Assembly: GCA_000434995.1 (NCBI GenBank)
Contig: FR895304.1
Span: 13,883 to 28,403, forward strand
Origin: Firmicutes bacterium CAG:341
Lineage (GTDB): Bacteria > Bacillota > Clostridia > Oscillospirales > Acutalibacteraceae
Length of the DNA: 14,521 nucleotides
Direction: 5' to 3'
Below the pieces are notes generated by a model. The model was not told where the DNA came from. It saw nothing but the letters and a program-made list of their open reading frames with translations, and searched no databases. The translations under genes and the position numbers were made by a program. Positions 1 through 5,949 of this stretch are shown piece by piece (positions within the stretch are counted from its first letter, which is position 1; each line of letters opens with the position of its first letter).

Positions 1-16
1 CAATCATAAATGATTG
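1..16 (-). terminator. Perfect inverted repeat downstream of the oadG-like gene, possible terminator stem
   Basis: A perfect 16-base inverted repeat (CAATCAT, AA, ATGATTG) lies 19 bases beyond the stop codon of the gamma-subunit gene. As RNA it can fold a 6-bp stem with a 4-base loop. The U-tract that would make it an intrinsic terminator would fall outside the window, so this is only a candidate. It could equally be an operator or an intergenic hairpin. The bases between the stop codon and the repeat (17-35) show no ribosome binding site and no credible gene start. Confidence 0.25.
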
Positions 17-35
17 TGACGCTTTAATTATACAT

Positions 36-224
36 TTATTTTTCTTCATCATTCTTCTTTTTGCTTGTAAGCTTATTAAGAAGATATGTTACAAGAACAA
101 CTACACCGATAACGATAAAAATACCGAGCATACCGAAAAGTACAACAGGAAGTGAAGTTTTCCAGCTGTCAGCGTGAATTGCCATTGTAAAAGTAGTAAT
201 AAGTGCAACTAATAAATTATACAT
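36..224 (-). CDS. OadG-like small membrane protein, gamma subunit of a Na+-pump decarboxylase
   Basis: This 62-residue protein has one clear membrane segment (about residues 26-50, with a run VLFGMLGIFIVIGVVVLVTYLL) followed by a short charged tail, KLTSKKKNDEEK. That layout fits the OadG/MmdD gamma family, whose small single-span proteins assemble the membrane complex of Na+-translocating carboxylic acid decarboxylases. The start is taken at the ATG at 224. A GTG two codons upstream (230) lies only one base after the G-rich ribosome binding site AAGGGGGC, whereas the ATG is at a normal distance of about 7. The stop codon of the oadB-like gene is 12 bases upstream, so both are surely co-transcribed. 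Family assignment rests on size, topology and neighbour, because the sequence itself is poorly conserved in this family. It lacks the Pro/Ala-rich hinge or long cytoplasmic tail seen in some OadG proteins. Confidence 0.7.
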   Translation of the reverse strand: MYNLLVALITTFTMAIHADSWKTSLPVVLFGMLGIFIVIGVVVLVTYLLNKLTSKKKNDEEK

Positions 225-236
225 ATCCACGCCCCC

Positions 237-1394
237 TTACTTAGCAACAAGTGTCAAGATAAGACCGCCTGCGATAACAGATGCAATCTGACCTGATACA
301 TTTACTGAAATTGACTGCATAAGAAGGAAGTTTTGGTTATCCTCCTTAAGTCCCATTTGGTTAACTACACGGCCACTCATTGGGAATGCCGAAATACCTG
401 CTGCACCAATCATAGGATTGATTTTCTTTTCTTTCGGTAAGAAAAGGTTGAGGAATTTGGCAAAGAGTACACCGCCGACGGTATCGAATACAAAAGCAAC
501 AAGGCCAAGTCCGAGAATAAGAAGAGTTGCCGGTTTAACGAACTCTTCATAATGCATTTGACCTGCCACGGTGATACCGAGAAGAATTGTAATAATATTA
601 GCGAATGAATTTTGTGCTGTTTCAGAAAGGTTATTAAGAACACCGCATTCCCTAATGAGATTACCGAACATAAGGAAACCTACAAGAGCAACTGATTTAG
701 GTGCTACAAGACCTGCGATAACGGTAACAACAATCGGGAAAAGAATTTTGGTTGTTTTTGAAACTTCGCCCGGGTTATATTTCATTCTGATTAAACGCTC
801 TTTTTTAGTTGTAACAGCCTTGATAACAGGCGGCTGAACGATAGGAACAAGAGCCATATACGAATATGCGGCAACCATAATAGCGCCGATATATTTTGAG
901 CCGAGTTCGTTTGCTACGAAAATAGATGTAGGGCCGTCTGCCGCACCGATAATAGCGATAGAAGCAGCATCATTTATATCAAAGAAGAAGCTTGCTACGA
1001 AGAAGGTAAAGAATATACCAAACTGTGCAGCGGCACCGAAAAGCATAAGCCACGGATTTTTAAGAAGCGGGCCGAAATCAATCATAGCACCGATACCGAT
1101 AAACAGCAAAAGCGGGAAAAGCTCATTTGCAATGCCTGCATCATAAAGCACGCTGATAGGCCCTGCCTCTGCCCCCGGCTGAGTAATAGCACCTGACCAA
1201 GGAAGGTTAACTAAAATTGTACCGAAGCCCATTGGTAAAAGAAGTGTTGGTTCCATCTGTTTGCCGATTGCAAGATAAATGAGAAGTCCGCCGACTGCCC
1301 ACATAAGCACCATTTGCCATTTGGTTTCACCGATATTGGAAAACAAATTAGCAAATTCTTGCAAAACAGATACTTTTAAAAGTAGTGTTTCCAT
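237..1394 (-). CDS. Na+-translocating decarboxylase, beta (membrane) subunit, OadB/GcdB/MmdB family
   Basis: This 385-residue polytopic membrane protein contains the family hallmarks: LLFIGIGAMIDFGPLL near residues 96-111, IGAADGPTSIF around 149-159 with Asp153, AAYSYMALVPIVQPP at 175-189, AGISAFPMSGRVV in the C-terminal third, and a final NVSGQIASVIAGG segment near 365-377. In characterised family members the beta subunit couples decarboxylation of a biotin-bound carboxyl group to Na+ export, and the Asp of the GAADGPT motif is essential for ion transport. That Asp and the polar C-terminal segment are kept here, so ion transport is likely retained. Which acid is decarboxylated (oxaloacetate, methylmalonyl-CoA, glutaconyl-CoA) cannot be read from this subunit. 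The ATG at 1394 follows AAGGAG at 6 bases. The length matches the shorter OadB/GcdB type. It is the first gene after a consensus promoter and a yybP-ykoY type leader with terminator, and it is followed by a gamma-like gene. No alpha (carboxyltransferase) or biotin carrier gene is in the window. Confidence 0.93.
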   Translation of the reverse strand: METLLLKVSVLQEFANLFSNIGETKWQMVLMWAVGGLLIYLAIGKQMEPTLLLPMGFGTILVNLPWSGAITQPGAEAGPISVLYDAGIANELFPLLLFIGIGAMIDFGPLLKNPWLMLFGAAAQFGIFFTFFVASFFFDINDAASIAIIGAADGPTSIFVANELGSKYIGAIMVAAYSYMALVPIVQPPVIKAVTTKKERLIRMKYNPGEVSKTTKILFPIVVTVIAGLVAPKSVALVGFLMFGNLIRECGVLNNLSETAQNSFANIITILLGITVAGQMHYEEFVKPATLLILGLGLVAFVFDTVGGVLFAKFLNLFLPKEKKINPMIGAAGISAFPMSGRVVNQMGLKEDNQNFLLMQSISVNVSGQIASVIAGGLILTLVAK

Positions 1395-1404
1395 ATTTTT
1401 CTCC

Positions 1405-1460
1405 TTAAAATTAAAATTAAAATAACGACACCTTTATCGCTTTCGATAAAAGTCTCGTTA
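1405..1460 (-). terminator. Intrinsic terminator of the riboswitch expression platform
   Basis: The transcript folds a long hairpin from 1460 to 1423: outer UAACGA/UCGUUA, one G-G mismatch, then AC/GU, a G-U wobble and UUUAUCG/CGAUAAA closed by an AAAG loop. It is followed by a U-rich tract made of three UUUUAA units that runs into the ribosome binding site AAGGAG. The hairpin stands directly before oadB and after a separate promoter, the usual place for a transcription attenuator. Its 5' arm contains CUUUU (1452-1448), which is also the 3' strand of aptamer helix P1, so the two folds exclude each other. The A-interrupted U-tract suggests incomplete termination. Confidence 0.8.
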
Positions 1461-1552
1461 TAACTGAAAAATGTTCAGCACGGTGCAGACCGGGTTTCCC
1501 GTCTTGACGACCTGCACAACATTTGCAAAGCAAATGCTAACTACTCCCTTTT
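1448..1552 (-). promoter_or_regulatory. yybP-ykoY family Mn2+ riboswitch aptamer
   Basis: Read on the minus strand, the leader shows the yybP-ykoY core in order. P1 is AAAAG (1552-1548) pairing with CUUUU (1452-1448). The conserved loop GGAGUAG follows P1 directly. Next come a perfect 7-bp hairpin CAUUUGC/GCAAAUG (1536-1520) and a helix GUGCAG/CUGCAC (1517-1512 with 1488-1483). That helix encloses the conserved GUCGUCA segment and a GGG-AAA-CCCGG hairpin. A small CUGAA/UUCAG stem (1478-1464) follows, then CGAGA just before the P1 3' strand. This is the order and much of the sequence I remember from the Lactococcus lactis crystallised aptamer (GGGGAGUAG, GUCGUCA, CCGG, AAGACC). The family binds Mn2+ and usually switches on exporters. 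Here P1 formation would block the terminator, so ligand binding should turn the gene on. P1 is AU-rich and therefore weak, which may set a high threshold. Confidence 0.85.
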
Positions 1553-1561
1553 TTCAAAAAC

Positions 1562-1590
1562 ATTATAGTATAAAAAAATCAAAATGTCAA
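1562..1590 (-). promoter_or_regulatory. Consensus sigma-A promoter for the oadB-oadG unit
   Basis: A perfect TTGACA (1590-1585) and a perfect TATAAT (1567-1562) are separated by 17 bases, the ideal spacing. Transcription should start near 1555, just ahead of the riboswitch P1 strand, giving a leader of about 160 nt. The -35 box begins only 4 bases after the pyrI stop codon. A consensus promoter this strong fits a gene whose control lies in the leader (termination) rather than in promoter activation. Confidence 0.88.
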
Positions 1591-1593
1591 AAC

Positions 1594-2004
1594 TTATTTT
1601 GCTTTTGTTTCACAATAAAGGCAACGATATGTTCCGCTGTCATCCGTAAGAGTAAAGATATGGTCAATATCTTCATTATTGCAAATGCAACGCGGATTTG
1701 AGCATTTTATTACATTAGTAAGCCTTTTTGGCAAAGAAAGAGTTTTTTTCTCAACACTCTTTCCGTTTTTAATTACATTTACGGTAATATTTTTATCAAT
1801 ATAGCAAAGTACATCAAGATTTATATCAATCAGCTCATTTATCTTGATTATATCTTTAGCTCCCATTTTTTCACTTTTAGCATTTTGAATAATTGCCACT
1901 TGGCATTTAAGCTTATCAAGGTGAAGCGTATTATAAACCTGCATTCCCTTGCCTGCTGTGATATGGTCAAAAACAATACCGTTTTCTATTTCATCAATTT
2001 TCAT
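1594..2004 (-). CDS. pyrI: Aspartate carbamoyltransferase regulatory chain
   Basis: This 136-residue protein starts MKIDEIENGIVFDHI, followed by an N-terminal allosteric domain with the HLDKLKCQVAI region, as in PyrI. A C-terminal zinc domain has four cysteines, C101-x4-C106-x21-C128-x2-C131, the zinc pattern that in E. coli PyrI contacts the catalytic chain. An additional Cys108 is present. In E. coli, PyrI binds CTP and ATP and imposes feedback control on PyrB in a dodecamer; the same role is inferred here. The start is set at the ATG at 2004, which overlaps the pyrB stop (TAATG). A longer frame to 2022 lies inside pyrB and adds residues foreign to the family. The ribosome binding site is weak (CAGGT), suggesting translational coupling to pyrB and a matched subunit ratio. 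It is the last pyr gene; no strong terminator follows before the next promoter. Confidence 0.95.
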   Translation of the reverse strand: MKIDEIENGIVFDHITAGKGMQVYNTLHLDKLKCQVAIIQNAKSEKMGAKDIIKINELIDINLDVLCYIDKNITVNVIKNGKSVEKKTLSLPKRLTNVIKCSNPRCICNNEDIDHIFTLTDDSGTYRCLYCETKAK

Positions 2005-2927
2005 TATAACGTACCTGCCCATTCAAGAAGAGTTTTAATCAATGCCATTCTTACATACTTGCCGTTAAGAGCCTGAACAAAATACTTTGCTCTTGGATCA
2101 TCATCAACTTCGGTAGCAATTTCATTTACTCTCGGAAGCGGATGCATAATAGTTAAATCCTCTTTTGCAGTATTAAGCTTTTCAAGGTCAAGAATAAATG
2201 CGTCCTTAACTTTGAGGTATTCATCCTCTGAAAAGAAGCGTTCACGCTGAACTCGTGTCATATAAAGAACATCAAGTTGCGGCATAGCCTCCTCCATAGT
2301 TTCAACCTCTTCATATTCACTGCCGGATTTATCCAAAATATCGGTTTTAATATAATCGGGAATGGCAAGTTCCTTAGGTGCAATAAGAATAAACTTAACA
2401 TTGCTGTATCTTGACATAGCTTTGATGAGTGAATGAACCGTTCTGCCAAATTTAAGGTCACCGCAAAGGCCGACAGTCATATTATCAAGCCTGCCCTTTT
2501 CTCTGAAAATAGTTAAAAGGTCGGCAAGAGTTTGAGTTGGGTGTGAATGGCCGCCGTCACCGGCATTTATAATCGGCACACCGCTTTTAAAGCTTGCAAC
2601 TCGCGGTGCACCCTCAAGCGGATGGCGCATAGCTATAATATCGGCATAGCAAGATACCATCCTGACTGTATCTTCAACTGTTTCGCCCTTGGTTGCAGAT
2701 GATGAACCTGCATTGGAAAAGCCGAGTACATTTCCGCCGAGTTCCATCATTGCGGCTTCAAACGAAAGGCGTGTTCTTGTTGACGGTTCAAAAAAAAGCG
2801 TAGCAAGCTTTTTACCATCACATATGTGCGAATATTTTTCTTTATTATTGATAATATCAATTGCTGTTGCAATTATGTTATCAATTTCATCAAGTGATAA
2901 ATCTGTTGTATCAAGCAAATGTCTCAT
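2004..2927 (-). CDS. pyrB: Aspartate carbamoyltransferase catalytic chain
   Basis: PyrB joins carbamoyl phosphate and aspartate to N-carbamoyl-aspartate, the second step of pyrimidine synthesis. The 307-residue protein has the carbamoyl-phosphate motif STRTR at 49-53, the SSSATKGET loop (Ser/Lys80 region that reaches into the neighbouring active site), MRHP at 100-103, HPTQTL at 129-134, GDLKFGRTVHSL, TRVQRER, and the aspartate-binding HPLPRVNEI near the C-terminus. It resembles the enterobacterial type that associates with PyrI more than the Bacillus PyrI-less type, consistent with the pyrI gene that follows by TAATG overlap. The start is the ATG at 2927 (MRHLLDTTDL), with AAAGGAAG about 9 bases upstream. 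The longer frame uses a TTG at 2945 that overlaps the pyrE end and has no proper ribosome binding site. The gap to pyrE is 14 bases. Confidence 0.97.
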   Translation of the reverse strand: MRHLLDTTDLSLDEIDNIIATAIDIINNKEKYSHICDGKKLATLFFEPSTRTRLSFEAAMMELGGNVLGFSNAGSSSATKGETVEDTVRMVSCYADIIAMRHPLEGAPRVASFKSGVPIINAGDGGHSHPTQTLADLLTIFREKGRLDNMTVGLCGDLKFGRTVHSLIKAMSRYSNVKFILIAPKELAIPDYIKTDILDKSGSEYEEVETMEEAMPQLDVLYMTRVQRERFFSEDEYLKVKDAFILDLEKLNTAKEDLTIMHPLPRVNEIATEVDDDPRAKYFVQALNGKYVRMALIKTLLEWAGTL

Positions 2928-2941
2928 TTTAACACTTCCTT

Positions 2942-3601
2942 TCAATTATTTTTAGCACCGTTTACTGCAAGATAAGCCTTAATTCTGTCAACATTTTCAC
3001 GGTTTGATTCATCTTCTTCAAGATATTCAATAATATCATAAACATCAACTACCGAATATACAGGGAAGCCGAATTCATCACTCACTTCAGCCATAGCGCT
3101 CTTTTCGGTTTTGCCTTTTTCCTTACGGTCAACCATTACAAATGTAGCAGAAACCTTAACACCGTCAAGCTTTGAAAGAATTGCCATACTTTCCCTGATG
3201 GCTGTACCCGCTGTGATAACATCTTCAACTATTACAACTTCTTCGCCGGCCTGTGGCTTGTAGCCGACGAATACACCGCCTTCACCGTGGTCTTTTTCTT
3301 CCTTACGATTAAAGAAAAACGGTACATCAAGTCCGTCTTTTGCAAGAGCTACCGCAACTGAAACAGCAATTGGAATACCCTTATATGCCGGCCCGTAGAG
3401 AACGGTTTTTTTGTTTCCTACTTTTTCAAAATATGCTTTTGCGTAAAATTCGCCGAGCTTTTGAATTTGCTCACCTGTTTTAATATCGCCGGCATTGATG
3501 AAATATGGAATTTTTCTACCGCTTTTTGCAGTAAAGTCGCCAAATTTCAATACACCTGCATCTTCTAAAAATTTGATAAATTCTCTTTTATAGCTTTCCA
3601 T
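2942..3601 (-). CDS. pyrE: Orotate phosphoribosyltransferase
   Basis: PyrE transfers the ribose-phosphate of PRPP to orotate, giving orotidine 5'-monophosphate. The 219-residue protein carries the PRPP-binding motif VVIVEDVITAGT at 122-133 (acidic pair E126-D127) and the flexible catalytic loop RKEEKDHGEGG at 99-109. Its N-terminus, FGDFTAKSGRKIPYFINAG, contacts the pyrimidine in this family. The length fits the clostridial and proteobacterial PyrE type. The ATG at 3601 is preceded by TAAGGAG, in which the stop codon of pyrF forms part of the ribosome binding site, so the two genes are tightly linked. It is followed by pyrB, whereas in the classic Bacillus operon pyrE is the last gene. Confidence 0.97.
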   Translation of the reverse strand: MESYKREFIKFLEDAGVLKFGDFTAKSGRKIPYFINAGDIKTGEQIQKLGEFYAKAYFEKVGNKKTVLYGPAYKGIPIAVSVAVALAKDGLDVPFFFNRKEEKDHGEGGVFVGYKPQAGEEVVIVEDVITAGTAIRESMAILSKLDGVKVSATFVMVDRKEKGKTEKSAMAEVSDEFGFPVYSVVDVYDIIEYLEEDESNRENVDRIKAYLAVNGAKNN

Positions 3602-3611
3602 AGTATTCTCC

Positions 3612-4310
3612 TTATCCTACAAATTCTTTAACACATCTTCTGTAAGCTGAAACAGGGTCATCGGATGCAGTAATAGGTCTGCCAACAACGATATAATCAG
3701 AGCCGATTTCTTTAGCTTTAGCCGGTGTGGTAACACGAACCTGGTCACCTACATCACCGTCAGCAAAACGAACCCCCGGTGTAACAGTCATAAATGCTTT
3801 TGAGCAGTTTTCTTTAACCATTCCTGCTTCAAGCGGTGAACAAACAACACCGTCAAGCCCTGCTTCCTTTGCATTTTGGGCATATTTAACTATTGTATCG
3901 TTAATAGAAGCGTTAATAAGAAGTTCATTTTGCATACGCTCTTCACTTGTAGATGTAAGCTGGGTAACGGCAATAAGAAGCGGCCTTGTACCGTCCTCCC
4001 TTGTAAGCCCTTCCAATGCGGCTTTCATCATATCAATTGTGCCTGCTGCGTGAACATTAGTCATATCAACATCAAGCTTTGAAAGAACAGCCATTGATTT
4101 TTTAACTGTATTAGGAATATCGTGAAGTTTAAGATCAAGAAAAATCTTGTGTCCCCTTTTCTTAATTTCTCTTACTATTGACGGGCCTTCGGCATAAAAA
4201 AGTTCCATACCGATTTTTACAAAAGGCTTTTCCTCGGTAAATTTATCAAGGAAATCGAAAGTTTGCTGTGCGCTTGAAAAGTCACAAGCGATGATAACAT
4301 CTTTACCCAT
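3612..4310 (-). CDS. pyrF: Orotidine 5'-phosphate decarboxylase
   Basis: PyrF decarboxylates OMP to UMP, the final step of the pathway. The 232-residue protein shows the catalytic D-x-K-x-x-D array in FLDLKLHDIPNTV (Asp59, Lys61, Asp64). It also has the phosphate-binding C-terminal motifs VTPGVRF and IVVGRPIT, at the usual positions for the short bacterial type (about 230-240 residues). The first Asp (Asp10, IIACDFSS) opens the beta barrel. The ATG at 4310 overlaps the pyrD stop by one base (TAATG). AGGAG lies about 10 bases upstream within pyrD, so coupled translation is likely. The gap to pyrE is 10 bases. Confidence 0.97.
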   Translation of the reverse strand: MGKDVIIACDFSSAQQTFDFLDKFTEEKPFVKIGMELFYAEGPSIVREIKKRGHKIFLDLKLHDIPNTVKKSMAVLSKLDVDMTNVHAAGTIDMMKAALEGLTREDGTRPLLIAVTQLTSTSEERMQNELLINASINDTIVKYAQNAKEAGLDGVVCSPLEAGMVKENCSKAFMTVTPGVRFADGDVGDQVRVTTPAKAKEIGSDYIVVGRPITASDDPVSAYRRCVKEFVG

Positions 4311-5221
4311 TAGTCTACCACTCCTATAATATCACTTATTTTATCTATTTTGAGTTTTTCACATTCCTGTTCAAGTGACTCAATAATATTTTTGCATACA
4401 TAAGGGTTAACAAGATTTGCTGCCCCTACCTGAACTGCGGTTGCACCTGCCATCATCATTTCAATCACATTTTTTGCACTTGAAACACCGCCGCATCCCA
4501 TTACGGGAATATTGCAAGCTTTTGCAACCTGGTACACCATTCTTACCGCTACCGGAAAAATAGCGTCGCCGCTGAAACCGCCCATTTTATTTGCAATAAC
4601 AGGGGTACGCTTTTTAAGGTCTATGCGCATACCAAGCATTGTATTTATAAGGCAAATACCGTCAGCACCGGCCTCCTCGCAAGCTTTTGCTATTGATACA
4701 ATATCCGTAACATTAGGCGAAAGCTTAATAAACACCGGCTTTGTGGTAACAGCTTTTACAGCCTTTGTAACCTGTGCCGCACATTCAGGTGATGTGCCAA
4801 AGCTCATTCCCCCGCCGTGAACATTCGGGCAGGATACATTAACCTCTAAAATACCTACCTGCTCCTCTTTATCCAAAAGCGAGCAAGTATATGCATAATC
4901 TTCAACCGAAAAGCCGGAAACATTTGCGATAACGGGCTTGTGAAAATATTCTTTCATTTCAGGTAATTCATGCTCAATAACATGATGCACACCCGGATTT
5001 TGAAGTCCAACTGCGTTAATCATACCTGATGTGCATTCAGCAATTCTCGGTGTAGGGTTACCGAAGCGTGCGTCTTTAGTAGTTCCCTTAAACGAGAAAG
5101 AGCCTAAAATGTTAATATCATAAATATCTTTAAATTCCTTACCGAAGCCGAATGTGCCCGAAGCCGGAACAACAGGGTTATCCATTTGCATTCCTGCAAG
5201 GTTTACCGATAAATCTACCAT
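4310..5221 (-). CDS. pyrD: Dihydroorotate dehydrogenase B (NAD+), catalytic subunit
   Basis: This is a class 1B dihydroorotate dehydrogenase, which oxidises dihydroorotate to orotate on FMN in the cytosol and passes electrons through PyrK to NAD+. The 303-residue protein has NPVVPASGTFGFG at 15-27, the substrate-binding NAVGLQNPG at 69-77, and the catalytic-base region VNVSCPNVHGGG. Cys131 there corresponds to the active-site Cys of class 1B enzymes (class 2 uses Ser). It also has the FMN-binding GCGGVSSAKNVIEMMMAGATAVQVG near the C-terminus. The start ATG at 5221 overlaps the end of pyrK by 7 bases and is preceded by a perfect AAGGAGGAG. The pyrK neighbour confirms the B type, which suits an anaerobe because it needs no quinone. 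Confidence 0.97.
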   Translation of the reverse strand: MVDLSVNLAGMQMDNPVVPASGTFGFGKEFKDIYDINILGSFSFKGTTKDARFGNPTPRIAECTSGMINAVGLQNPGVHHVIEHELPEMKEYFHKPVIANVSGFSVEDYAYTCSLLDKEEQVGILEVNVSCPNVHGGGMSFGTSPECAAQVTKAVKAVTTKPVFIKLSPNVTDIVSIAKACEEAGADGICLINTMLGMRIDLKKRTPVIANKMGGFSGDAIFPVAVRMVYQVAKACNIPVMGCGGVSSAKNVIEMMMAGATAVQVGAANLVNPYVCKNIIESLEQECEKLKIDKISDIIGVVD

Positions 5222-5943
5222 ATAATCTCCTCCTTAACAAGAACAGGGCCATCCTTACAAATGCGCTTATTTCCGTATTTTGTTTTGCAGGAGCAACCCA
5301 TACACGCACCAAAGCCGCAACCCATCCTTTCTTCAAAAGAAAATTGGCCTGAACATTCGGTTTTATTATAAACAGCTTTAAACATAGGAAGAGGACCGCA
5401 AGTATAGAAATAATCGTAATCTTCAGGGAATGCATCTGTCACAAAGCCTTTAACACCGTATGATCCGTCAACCGTTGTGACAAAAACATCTATTCCAAGT
5501 GCCTTAAATTCATCTTCATAAAAAACTTCATCTTTAGTATTAAAGCCAAGTACAACGGTAGGCTTTTGCCCGCTTTCAATAAGCTTTTTGGCAAGATAAT
5601 ACATTGGCGGAACACCGACACCGCCGCCGATAAGAAGCGGCTTTGCCGATTTTGATATATCATATCCGTTTCCAAGCCCTGTAAGGATATTGAGCATTTC
5701 ACCGACAGAAATATTACTCATTTGTTCAGTTCCCTCGCCTACAACTTTGTATATAATTGTAATAACATTTTCATTGCAATCACATACAGATATAGGCCTG
5801 CGAAGAAACTTTCCCTCAAGCTTAATATTTATAAATTGGCCGGGTGCGGTGATATGTGATGTATCACCCTCAAGCTCCATTTTATAAACATCTTTAGCAA
5901 TTTTCTCGTTAGTTAATACTTTATAATCACTTTCAAAAAACAT
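5215..5943 (-). CDS. pyrK: Dihydroorotate dehydrogenase B, electron transfer subunit (FAD, 2Fe-2S)
   Basis: PyrK carries electrons from the FMN of PyrD to NAD+ through a 2Fe-2S cluster and FAD. The 242-residue protein has the FAD-binding RRPISVCD motif near residue 50, a nucleotide-binding GGGVGVPPMYYLAKKL segment, and the C-terminal cluster motif with C209-x4-C214-x2-C217-x11-C229 (additional Cys219). The order is that of the ferredoxin reductase-like PyrK family. The start ATG at 5943 has GAGGAA at 7 bases and lies 6 bases after the carB stop. It is slightly shorter than the Bacillus protein (about 256), with no missing motif. The end overlaps pyrD by 7 bases. Confidence 0.96.
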   Translation of the reverse strand: MFFESDYKVLTNEKIAKDVYKMELEGDTSHITAPGQFINIKLEGKFLRRPISVCDCNENVITIIYKVVGEGTEQMSNISVGEMLNILTGLGNGYDISKSAKPLLIGGGVGVPPMYYLAKKLIESGQKPTVVLGFNTKDEVFYEDEFKALGIDVFVTTVDGSYGVKGFVTDAFPEDYDYFYTCGPLPMFKAVYNKTECSGQFSFEERMGCGFGACMGCSCKTKYGNKRICKDGPVLVKEEIIW

Positions 5944-5949
5944 ATATCG

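Noticed and set aside
571..837. Plus-strand open frame opposite oadB
   Set aside because: It is a shadow of a well-conserved gene on the other strand, with low-complexity content and no ribosome binding site.
1588..1601. CAAAA-TAAG-TTTTG stem at the pyrI stop as a pyr terminator
   Set aside because: Only five A-U-rich pairs form and the stem overlaps the oadB -35 box, which is too weak to call a terminator.
1471..1701. Plus-strand 76-codon frame over the riboswitch and pyrI end
   Set aside because: It overlaps the riboswitch and promoter, and it lacks a promoter or ribosome binding site on the plus strand.
2005..2022. ATG at 2022 adding six residues to pyrI
   Set aside because: The added residues lie within pyrB and are unlike PyrI. 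The TAATG overlap at 2004 is the standard arrangement.
2928..2945. TTG start adding six residues to pyrB
   Set aside because: It overlaps the pyrE stop region and has no ribosome binding site. The internal ATG at 2927 is well placed and matches the family N-terminus.
3727..4053. 108-codon plus-strand frame opposite pyrF
   Set aside because: It is a Ser/Ala/Pro-rich antisense shadow of pyrF, which has all its catalytic motifs.
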